Positions 1 through 5,105 of a stretch of 5,212 nucleotides of DNA are shown here, in pieces. The position numbers were made by a program, and so were the translations under genes. The number at the start of each line of letters is the position of its first letter. Position 1 is the first letter of the stretch. Origin of the DNA: GCA-2731375 sp964507245 (GTDB taxonomy: Bacteria > Pseudomonadota > Alphaproteobacteria > GCA-2731375); the NCBI GenBank assembly GCA_964507245.1, contig CAZDQC010000184.1, forward strand, positions 1 to 5,212, written 5' to 3'. The notes beneath the pieces are model-generated. The model made no database searches, was not told where the DNA came from, and saw only the letters and a program-made list of their open reading frames with translations.

Positions 1-149
1 AGGCCACCGACCCCTGCCCTCGCTGTGGCGCGAGAGTGCCCCGCGTGTTTGTTCATGGCCACTACCAGTGCCAGTCGTGCCGCAGTAATATTGATGACCA
101 CTGCCAGGGCGACGTCTGCGAAACATTAGACGAAAGGAAAATCCCATGA
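1..149 (+). CDS. C-terminal part of a small zinc-ribbon protein (5' end outside window)
   Basis: An open frame starting at base 3 runs 48 codons to a TGA at 147-149. It reads as a zinc ribbon: CPRCG near the start, then 14 residues later CQSC (YQCQSC), so two CxxC knuckles that could bind one zinc. An HGHYQC stretch leads into the second knuckle, and a D-D-H-C-Q-G-D-V-C segment adds two more cysteines. I know of small uncharacterised bacterial proteins with this CPxCG...HGHYQCxxC...NIDxCCxG layout, but cannot name a function. The N-terminus is missing, though the protein is probably short. The stop overlaps the ATG of the next gene (ATGA, 146-149), which suggests a common transcript and translational coupling. 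Seen: the frame, the cysteines and the overlap. Inferred: zinc binding. Confidence 0.62.
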   Translation, partial: ATDPCPRCGARVPRVFVHGHYQCQSCRSNIDDHCQGDVCETLDERKIP

Positions 150-601
150 ATGTGAAATCTATGATTGATATTTTGACCGCCGTGGCCTTTGCGACAGTGC
201 TAATTTTTACCGTACCTGTGTTGGCGGCTGACGTAATTTATTCAAATTGGCAGGGGGCTATTGCTGGGTATGATCCAGTAGCCTATCACACCGCAGGCAA
301 ACCGGTTAAAGGCGTAAGCAATTTCACTACCGAATGGAAAGGCGCCAAGTGGTATTTCGAGTCAGCTGAAAACCGAGATAGGTTCGCTGCAGAGCCTGAG
401 AAATTTGCGCCGCAATATGGCGGATATTGTGCTTATGGCGTGGCCAAGGGTAGCGCGGCCGAAATTGATCCAGAAGCCTGGCATATTGTGCGTGGCAAAC
501 TGTATCTAAACTATTCTAAAGGCATACAAAGGAAATGGGTCGACAATCAGGTCAAATATATTACCGCCGCCGACAAGAACTGGCCTAACGTCCTGAACTA
601 A
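146..601 (+). CDS. Exported YHS domain-containing protein
   Basis: The protein has 151 residues. Residues 1-27 form a signal peptide: a short Lys-containing N-region, a hydrophobic core (ILTAVAFATVLIFTVPV) and an A-x-A-like end (VLA|AD), so the mature protein should be periplasmic or secreted. The rest matches the YHS family: GYDPVAY at 41-47, W-K-G-A-K-W-Y-F around 64-71, an F-A-A-E-P-E-K-F-A-P-Q-Y-G-G-Y-C-A-Y block at 80-97 with the single conserved Cys95, and KLYLNY at 118-123. Length and order fit a complete single-domain member. YHS domains are linked to metal (often copper) handling, but exported single-domain members have no firmly assigned role. The ATG at 146 is preceded by GAAAGGAAA (132-140) at good spacing and overlaps the stop of the zinc-ribbon gene, which supports this start. 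Confidence 0.93.
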   Translation: MNVKSMIDILTAVAFATVLIFTVPVLAADVIYSNWQGAIAGYDPVAYHTAGKPVKGVSNFTTEWKGAKWYFESAENRDRFAAEPEKFAPQYGGYCAYGVAKGSAAEIDPEAWHIVRGKLYLNYSKGIQRKWVDNQVKYITAADKNWPNVLN

Positions 602-642
602 CGTCAACCATTAACCCAATTTTGTCGCCTAGCCAGTCAGGC

Positions 643-679
643 TCTCCCACAAACCAACAACCCCATCCCGCTAGCGCAG
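643..679 (+). repeat. 37-bp direct repeat, copy A (between YHS gene and RidA-family gene)
   Basis: Bases 643-679 recur at 1168-1204 in the same orientation with 35 of 37 positions identical; the mismatches are A660/T1185 and T672/C1197. The first 17 bases are identical (TCTCCCACAAACCAACA). The two copies bracket the RidA-family gene. The identity ends abruptly at both edges. The nature of the element is unknown: it has no strong internal dyad and does not resemble an insertion-sequence end that I recognise. Confidence 0.85.
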
Positions 680-790
680 GAGTGATATGGTGGATTGTCT
701 CTCACGCTGAAAATTTTTAGAGTTAAGGCGCTGTTATTGGGTTAGCAGGAAAAGACACATCATGAAATAATGACTCAGGGAGAGAACTAA

Positions 791-1138
791 ATGACAGTTG
801 AACATTTGGATTCAGGAGAGATTCTCAGCCAAGCCACGGTTTACAACGGTGTCGTGAATGTTTGCGGTCTGACCGCCGATGATATGTCGCTTGATGCCAA
901 GGGACAAACGGAACAGATTTTGGCAAAGATTGACAACCGCCTCGCCACATACGGGACTGATAAATCGAAACTGTTGATGGCTACAATATATCTCACGGAT
1001 ATGGGTGATAAACCGGGCATGAACGAAGCGTGGATAGCGTGGCTCGGTAATTTGGAACGTCCGGCCCGAGCTTGTGTTGGGGCAACGTTGGGCACTGCAG
1101 ATACGTTGGTGGAAATCGTTGTTAGCGCGGCGAAATAA
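791..1138 (+). CDS. RidA (YjgF/YER057c/UK114) family protein
   Basis: The protein has 115 residues, a normal length for the family, whose members form trimers that hydrolyse reactive enamine/imine intermediates or related compounds in the cytoplasm. Seen: an N-terminal strand region ending NGVVNVCGLTADD (19-31), a Q-T-x-x-I-L-x-K-I-D-x-R-L helix (39-51), M-N-E-A-W (77-81), and the C-terminal signature PARACVGATL...VEIVVSA (91-113). Arg93 and Glu108 align with the catalytic-pocket Arg and Glu of E. coli RidA (R105, E120). The PARACVGA form and MNEAW resemble the broader COG0251 subgroup rather than RidA itself, so no symbol is given and the true substrate is open. The ATG has a strong GGGAGAG (778-784) six bases upstream. 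The gene appears to stand alone, 189 bases after the YHS gene, and is flanked by the 37-bp repeat pair. Confidence 0.93.
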   Translation: MTVEHLDSGEILSQATVYNGVVNVCGLTADDMSLDAKGQTEQILAKIDNRLATYGTDKSKLLMATIYLTDMGDKPGMNEAWIAWLGNLERPARACVGATLGTADTLVEIVVSAAK

Positions 1139-1144
1139 CCATTT

Positions 1145-1162
1145 AGGAACGAATTAGTTCCT
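1145..1162 (+). terminator. Weak hairpin just after the RidA-family gene
   Basis: AGGAAC (1145-1150) and GTTCCT (1157-1162) are perfect inverted repeats with a 6-base spacer, seven bases after the TAA of the RidA-family gene. The placement suits a transcript end, but the stem is only 6 bp and no T-run follows, so it is at best a weak or assisted terminator or a 3'-end stabilising stem. Confidence 0.3.
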
Positions 1163-1167
1163 TAGAT

Positions 1168-1204
1168 TCTCCCACAAACCAACATCCCCATCCCGCCAGC
1201 GCAG
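1168..1204 (+). repeat. 37-bp direct repeat, copy B (downstream of RidA-family gene)
   Basis: This is the second copy of the element at 643-679, same strand, 525 bases away, with 35/37 identity. It begins 29 bases after the RidA-family stop codon. In one + frame this copy is open and continues past the repeat to a TGA at 1253-1255. Copy A stops at once after the repeat (GAG TGA). On the minus strand copy B is open (RWRDGDVGLWE) whereas copy A carries a TAG there. Neither frame is therefore conserved as coding in both copies beyond the repeat. Confidence 0.85.
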
Positions 1205-1439
1205 CTTGGCCTGACACCTGACAATTTCCCCTACCCAGAAGATCCGCGCTTCTGACCCCCCGAATCGCGCACCGTGGGCTGAGAGGCAAAGGTCTTGGTA
1301 TAAGAATCTACGGTGCTAGCTACCCAGGGTTCCGGCTTCTAAGGTCACCAAATCCCACTGCGAAGGCGCGCCGAAAGGTATTGGTAAAATAGACGTTCCA
1401 GTCCCGGAGGCCACGAGGTTAGCCAGGCCAGAAAATTAA

Positions 1440-2207
1440 TTACCCTTTATCGCATCCCTTTGGGATGGGCCAGGAACTTGAGTGCGGCTTTGATTTTTGA
1501 TCTGCCGGAATATCAAAGTTAAGCCCGGCTATTGCTTCAATCTCCTCTATGCTGACCAGATATTTATCCAGATTCTGGCGCTTGGCATCAGGTGTATTCG
1601 GGATGATCCAAGCAATTCCACGAACTCCTCTAACAATGACTTTCCAAAAGGCATCAGGCGTTTTAACTCCATGACTTTTGACGAAGTGATCGTCTTCGTC
1701 ATTGTCGCCCCATATAACTCCGCCCCAGATATCCAGAGGTTCAATATCCCGGTAGCACTCGACGATTTCTTCCGTCTGCAGCCAGGCGCCTCGGTTCATG
1801 TTTGCCGCTTGTGGCAAAATATTTGACATGAAGTTAGTTTGATTGATCGACTGCTTTGAGCCATCGAAATGGTTTGCAGGAACTAAATGTCCCCGGTCAT
1901 ATTTCGTTTCACCCCTTGGACGCTTGTAAGACGATGTCGCGGTCTGTTGGCAATGCTTGGGAATGTCAGGGTCGATGAAAAACCTGGGGTTACGTTTATG
2001 AGATCCGCTATCAGCAGCGGCATTGTAGTAAAATTGGGTTGCTCCCCTGTTGTCACAATCCAACCAAACGGTAAAACCATTATATTTGATTTCCAAGACG
2101 TTGGCATCGCTCGTTACCGGCGCGACACTCAAAGACAATAGGCAAAAAATTGACCAAAATGCAGTGCGTTTCGTCACGGATTGACTAAACCCAGCCCCAC
2201 AACTCAC
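1440..2207 (-). CDS. Exported DNA/RNA non-specific endonuclease (NucA/EndA/Serratia nuclease-type)
   Basis: The protein has 255 residues. It has the beta-beta-alpha-metal core of the non-specific endonuclease family, which cleaves single- and double-stranded DNA and RNA using one Mg2+. Seen: DRGHLVPANHFD at 104-115 (general base His107) and N-F-M-S-N-I-L-P-Q-A-A-N-M-N-R-G-A-W at 125-142. Asn138 aligns with the metal ligand N119 of Serratia nuclease, Asn129 with N110, and Glu146 with E127. An N-terminal hydrophobic stretch (about 16-30, ending VTSDA) indicates export. Four cysteines remain after it (51, 86, 151, 252), enough for two disulfides, which suits an extracytoplasmic enzyme. The start is a GTG (2207-2205) without a clear ribosome binding site. 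A GTG at codon 11 (2177-2175) would give a cleaner signal peptide starting M-T-K-R and is an equal alternative. The gene is transcribed divergently from hsdM. Confidence 0.92.
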   Translation of the reverse strand: MSCGAGFSQSVTKRTAFWSIFCLLSLSVAPVTSDANVLEIKYNGFTVWLDCDNRGATQFYYNAAADSGSHKRNPRFFIDPDIPKHCQQTATSSYKRPRGETKYDRGHLVPANHFDGSKQSINQTNFMSNILPQAANMNRGAWLQTEEIVECYRDIEPLDIWGGVIWGDNDEDDHFVKSHGVKTPDAFWKVIVRGVRGIAWIIPNTPDAKRQNLDKYLVSIEEIEAIAGLNFDIPADQKSKPHSSSWPIPKGCDKG

Positions 2208-2349
2208 GGGTCGGTCGTCTTGTGATCAATTGCTTTTGGCCTAACATTATTAGCAATAGTGTGAGTGTTTGACGGAACGTATTTGATTCTAAGTTATTTA
2301 GTTTGTCGATCGAATTTCTTTGTTTTAGTGCACCCGTCAGATTGCTAAG

Positions 2350-2373
2350 GCGACGTCTGCGACATACCGTCGC
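2350..2373 (+). repeat. GC-rich inverted repeat upstream of hsdM with two alternative pairings
   Basis: CGTCGC (2368-2373) can pair with GCGACG at 2350-2355 (6 bp, 12-base loop). Its last five bases, GTCGC (2369-2373), can instead pair with GCGAC at 2359-2363 (5 bp, 5-base loop). No T-run follows, so it is not a standard terminator. It could be a leader RNA structure or a protein-binding dyad. The left arm lies in a 14-bp sequence also present at 108-121. Confidence 0.35.
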
Positions 2374-2395
2374 GAAGATACTCCTGTGGCGAGCG

Positions 2396-2416
2396 TAGGG
2401 CTTAGGGCTTAGGGTA
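2396..2416 (+). repeat. Tandem 7-bp repeat (TAGGGCT) upstream of hsdM
   Basis: TAGGGCT occurs at 2396-2402 and 2403-2409, followed by a partial third unit TAGGG at 2410-2414. Read in another phase, it contains GCTTAGG at 2400-2406 and 2407-2413. This is the same heptamer that forms each half of the palindrome at 2434-2449, which suggests repeated binding sites for one protein. Confidence 0.6.
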
Positions 2417-2433
2417 AGGCCGTCTTGATGTTA

Positions 2434-2449
2434 AGCTTAGGCCTAAGCT
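2434..2449 (+). promoter_or_regulatory. Perfect 16-bp palindrome, probable operator for the RM genes
   Basis: AGCTTAGGCCTAAGCT reads identically on both strands. It ends 30 bases before the preferred hsdM start and seven bases before a TATATT that could serve as a -10 box; if that box is used, the palindrome covers the -35 region and part of the spacer. Each half carries GCTTAGG, also found twice in tandem 28 and 35 bases upstream. A dimeric regulator is the natural reader; whether it represses or activates cannot be told. No regulator gene is visible in the window. Confidence 0.5.
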
Positions 2450-2465
2450 GTCATTTTATATTGTC

Positions 2466-2472
2466 GTGAGGA
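2466..2472 (+). promoter_or_regulatory. Ribosome binding site that decides the hsdM start
   Basis: GTGAGGA is the only Shine-Dalgarno-like stretch before hsdM. Two in-frame TTG codons follow, at 2474 and 2480, and no ATG or GTG start lies in frame between them and the stop at 2444-2446. The GAGG core (2468-2471) is only two bases from the first TTG but eight from the second, so TTG at 2480 is preferred. Confidence 0.6.
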
Positions 2473-2479
2473 TTTGCCT

Positions 2480-3937
2480 TTGGCTTTCGAAGCAACATTC
2501 AAGCGCATAGACGACATCCTTTGGAAAGAGGCGGGCTGTACCACGGAACTCGACTACACTGAGCAGACCTCATGGATGCTGTTCTTGAAATACCTCGACG
2601 ATTTGGAGCAAGAGAAGGCTCTGGAAGCCGAGCTACGGGGCAAAACCCATAAAACGATCATTGCTACAGAACACAGATGGTCAAAATGGGCGGCGCCAAG
2701 GACTGCCGACGGAGACTTCGACCACAACAACGCCCTTACCGGCGTTGACCTCATTGAGTATGTGAACGATGAGCTATTTCCGTATCTGGCAGGCTTTAGG
2801 CAACGGGCCGAAAGCGCAGACACAATCGAATACAAGATCGGCGCAATATTCACGGAAATAAAAAGCAAATTCCAGAGCGGTCACAGCTTGCGTGACGCCT
2901 TGGAGCAGATCGACGACCTCCACTTCAAATCACAGCAGGACAAGCACGAACTCTCGGAATTGTACGAAGTCAAGATAAAGAGGATGGGCAATGCCGGGCG
3001 CAATGGCGGTGAGTATTATACTCCCCGCCCGCTGATCAGGGCCATGATCAGAGTTGTAAAACCTGAGATCGGCAACACCATATACGACGGTGCCGTGGGC
3101 TCAGCAGGTTTTCTGTGTGAGGCCAATGACTACATGCGTGACGGCGCTGACCTTTCCACGAACGAACTCGATCTCCTGCAAGAGCGAACCTTCTATGGCA
3201 AGGAGAAGAAGAGCCTCGCCTACGTCATTGCCACTATGAACATGATCCTGCATGGAATCGAAGCCCCGAATATTGTCCGCACAAATTCACTGGAAGAGAA
3301 TATCGCCGATATCCAGGACAAGGACTGCTTCGACGTTGTGCTGGCAAATCCGCCATTTGGGGGCAAGGAACGCCAACAGGTTCAGCAGAACTTTCCCATT
3401 AGGACTGGAGAGACGGCCTTCCTGTTCCTGCAGCATTTTATCAAGTACCTAAAGGCCGGCGGGCGTGGCGGTATCGTCATCAAGAATACCTTCCTATCAA
3501 ACTTGGACAATGCCGCTGTGAGCCTGCGCAAGGAATTTCTGGGGACCTGCAATCTCCACACTGTTCTCGACATGCCCGGCGGCACCTTTCAGGGTGCGGG
3601 GGTGAAAACAGTCGTCTTGTTCTTCGACAAGGGAACGCCCACCAAGAAGGTCTGGTTCTATAAGTTCGATCCGGGCCGCAAGCTTGGCAAAACCAAACCT
3701 CTGAATGACGACGATCTGGTCGAGTTCGTCGAACTACAGAAAACCTTCTCCGAGAGCGAGAAATCATGGTCGGTGGACATTGCGGACGTTGATCCCGATA
3801 CCTTTGATCTGTCCGTGAAGAATCCCAACGAACCCGAAGAAGCTCCCCTGCGTGATCCCGAAGAGATAATGGACGAAATGGCGGCGTTGGATGCGGAGAG
3901 TGCGGAGATATTGCAGAGCATCAGGGGGCTACTGTGA
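2480..3937 (+). CDS. hsdM: Type I restriction-modification system, DNA methyltransferase subunit HsdM
   Basis: HsdM methylates adenine N6 at the site chosen by HsdS, as part of an M2S enzyme, and is also required for restriction with HsdR. From the TTG at 2480 it has 485 residues (487 if TTG 2474 is used), a normal length. Seen: the N-terminal helical HsdM domain (F-E-A-T-F-K-R-I-D-D-I-L at 3-14, then the D-Y-T-E-Q-T-S-W and F-L-K-Y-L-D-D-L-E-Q segments); GEYYTPRP around 177-184; the SAM-binding motif I as YDGAVGSAGFL (202-212) in place of the common DPACGTGGFL; catalytic motif IV NPPF (290-293); and LHTVLDMPGGTFQGAGVKTV (359-378). The C-terminus (D-P-E-E-I-M-D-E-M-A-A-L-D-A-E) is helical and charged. 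Its stop overlaps hsdS by four bases. The family assignment is firm; the exact start is less so. Confidence 0.97.
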   Translation: MAFEATFKRIDDILWKEAGCTTELDYTEQTSWMLFLKYLDDLEQEKALEAELRGKTHKTIIATEHRWSKWAAPRTADGDFDHNNALTGVDLIEYVNDELFPYLAGFRQRAESADTIEYKIGAIFTEIKSKFQSGHSLRDALEQIDDLHFKSQQDKHELSELYEVKIKRMGNAGRNGGEYYTPRPLIRAMIRVVKPEIGNTIYDGAVGSAGFLCEANDYMRDGADLSTNELDLLQERTFYGKEKKSLAYVIATMNMILHGIEAPNIVRTNSLEENIADIQDKDCFDVVLANPPFGGKERQQVQQNFPIRTGETAFLFLQHFIKYLKAGGRGGIVIKNTFLSNLDNAAVSLRKEFLGTCNLHTVLDMPGGTFQGAGVKTVVLFFDKGTPTKKVWFYKFDPGRKLGKTKPLNDDDLVEFVELQKTFSESEKSWSVDIADVDPDTFDLSVKNPNEPEEAPLRDPEEIMDEMAALDAESAEILQSIRGLL

Positions 3938-5094
3938 AGATGGGGTGGCAATCAGCAAAACTTGGTGACGTTTGTAGTTTTGAGGGGGGTACGCAACCTC
4001 CGAAATCGCAGTTTGTTAGCTCTCCTCAAGACGGGTACATCCGCCTTCTTCAAATACGGGATTTCAAGTCAGACGATAAAACTGTTTACGTACGAGATAC
4101 CCCAAAGAATAAGACATGTAATGAAGATGACATAATGATCGCTCGGTATGGTGCTTCGGTCGGGCAAATTCATAGAGGGAAAAAAGGTGCATATAACGTT
4201 GCGTTGATAAAGACCTGTCCAGACCTCTGCCGCATCAACAGAGATTTCTTTTATTATTATTTGACGTCCCCGTTGTTTCAGAAGCCGCTTCTGGCGACAT
4301 CGGCTCGCGGCGCTCAGGATGGTTTTAATCGTAGCGATATTTCTCCATTCTCCCTTCTCCTCCCGCAGCTTCCCGAACAGCGGCGCATCGTCGCCATTCT
4401 CGATGAAGCCTTCGACGGCATCGCCACTGCCAAAGCCAATGCAGAAAAGAACCTCGCCAATGCCAAGGAGTTGTTCGAGAGCTACCTGAACTTTGTCTTT
4501 ACCGAGAAGGGAGAGGGGTGGGTGGAGGCTACGCTTCAACAAGTGGCAACAATTATCATGGGGCAAAGCCCACCCGGCGCATCATATAACGCGGATTATC
4601 GCGGTGTGCCGCTTATCAATGGACCAGATGAATTTGGCGGTCTTGATCCGTTCAGTGAGACATTGGACACAAAATTTACCACTGAGCCAACTAAAATGGC
4701 GGAAAAGGGGGACCTTATTTTGTGTGTTAGAGGGTCAACCACTGGGCGAATGAATATTGCGGGACACAATGCTTGCATAGGGCGCGGCGTAGCAGCAATA
4801 CAGCCTAATATTCAGGACGACAAAAAGTGGATATACCGATTTATTAGTTTTAACAGGGATGCAATACATAAATTGGGAATTGGCTCTACTTTCCCGAATG
4901 TTTCCTCTTCAAAATTGAAGGATTTGCTAATTCCATTTCCTCCACAGGATGTACGAAAAGAATTTACTAAGGGTATAGAGAGACTGAGCCTACAAACTCA
5001 ACAACTCCGAACCGCTTACCAACAAAAACTCACCGATGTCACCGAACTCAAGCAGTCCATCCTCCAGAAAGCCTTTGCGGGCGAGTTGCATTAA
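3934..5094 (+). CDS. hsdS: Type I restriction-modification system, specificity subunit HsdS
   Basis: HsdS recognises the bipartite DNA target and holds the HsdM and HsdR subunits. The protein has 386 residues in the classic two-half layout: target recognition domain 1 (about 5-143, from W-Q-S-A-K-L-G-D-V-C), a central conserved helix (about 144-190, LPEQRRIVAILDEAFDGI), domain 2 (about 196-335, W-V-E-A-T-L-Q-Q-V-A, with GQSPPG at 210-215), and a distal conserved helix (337-386, ending L-K-Q-S-I-L-Q-K-A-F-A-G-E-L). The GTG start shares GTGA with the hsdM stop, and AGGGGG (3923-3928) lies five bases before it; ATG at 3940 is an alternative. Sampled 60-base stretches are A+T-rich in the recognition domains (about 35-40% G+C at 4081-4140, 4201-4260 and 4801-4980) and G+C-rich in the central helix (60% at 4381-4440). 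This fits domain exchange. The DNA target cannot be deduced. Confidence 0.96.
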   Translation: MKMGWQSAKLGDVCSFEGGTQPPKSQFVSSPQDGYIRLLQIRDFKSDDKTVYVRDTPKNKTCNEDDIMIARYGASVGQIHRGKKGAYNVALIKTCPDLCRINRDFFYYYLTSPLFQKPLLATSARGAQDGFNRSDISPFSLLLPQLPEQRRIVAILDEAFDGIATAKANAEKNLANAKELFESYLNFVFTEKGEGWVEATLQQVATIIMGQSPPGASYNADYRGVPLINGPDEFGGLDPFSETLDTKFTTEPTKMAEKGDLILCVRGSTTGRMNIAGHNACIGRGVAAIQPNIQDDKKWIYRFISFNRDAIHKLGIGSTFPNVSSSKLKDLLIPFPPQDVRKEFTKGIERLSLQTQQLRTAYQQKLTDVTELKQSILQKAFAGELH

Positions 5095-5105
5095 CGGCTG
5101 GCCTG

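Larger units (their letters stand above)
1139..1439. other. 301-base gene-free interval between convergent genes
   Basis: The interval lies between the convergent RidA-family gene and endonuclease gene. It holds the weak hairpin at 1145-1162 and copy B of the 37-bp repeat. A short stop-to-stop fragment (1166-1255, + strand) has no start codon, but its composition is protein-like and it ends in NFPYPEDPRF. From 1256 to 1439 I find no start codon with a ribosome binding site, no tRNA or other RNA fold that I recognise, and no T-rich terminator for the minus-strand nuclease. Short palindromes occur (GCTAGC at 1314-1319, and a GGCGCGCC) but they are unremarkable. Confidence 0.6.
2208..2479. promoter_or_regulatory. 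Divergent control region between the nuclease gene and hsdM
   Basis: This 266-272 base A+T-rich interval must hold the promoters of both divergent genes. Candidate elements seen on the + strand are TTGACG (2269-2274, a good -35 but with only poor -10 matches after it), the 8-bp palindrome TCGATCGA (2306-2313), a GC-rich inverted repeat (2350-2373), tandem heptamers (2396-2416), a 16-bp palindrome (2434-2449), TATATT (2457-2462, 5/6 match to a -10 box) and the hsdM ribosome binding site (2466-2472). No small regulator gene is visible here. I cannot assign a transcription start with confidence. Confidence 0.55.

Noticed and set aside
620..650. Rho-independent terminator after the YHS gene
   Set aside because: The region around GCCTAGCCAGTCAGGCT can form only a 4-bp stem and no T-run follows.
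643..1204. CRISPR array made of the 37-bp repeats
   Set aside because: There are only two copies, separated by a complete gene, with no short regular spacers and no cas genes.
1256..1439. tRNA or other structured RNA, suggested by a GGTTCC-like stretch near 1328
   Set aside because: No cloverleaf arms or acceptor stem can be drawn around it.
1497..2141. Two + strand open frames (1497-1826 and 1887-2141)
   Set aside because: Both are antisense to the endonuclease gene, whose catalytic motifs lie in the opposite frame. The translated products show no family features.
2269..2299. Sigma-70 promoter with TTGACG as -35
   Set aside because: No hexamer at 16-18 bp spacing matches the -10 consensus well (at best 3 of 6), so it is mentioned only as a candidate within the control region.
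2396..2416. Telomere-like TTAGGG repeats
   Set aside because: There are fewer than three units of a 7-bp repeat in the middle of a bacterial gene cluster, so a local regulatory repeat is a far better explanation.
3480..3951. Minus-strand open frames under the 3' half of hsdM
   Set aside because: They are antisense shadows of a strongly conserved methyltransferase gene; their Arg/Ser-rich composition is typical of reverse frames.
4069..4566. 165-codon open frame on the minus strand
   Set aside because: It lies entirely inside hsdS, whose conserved domains are unmistakable on the other strand. The antisense frame has no recognisable domain or ribosome binding site.
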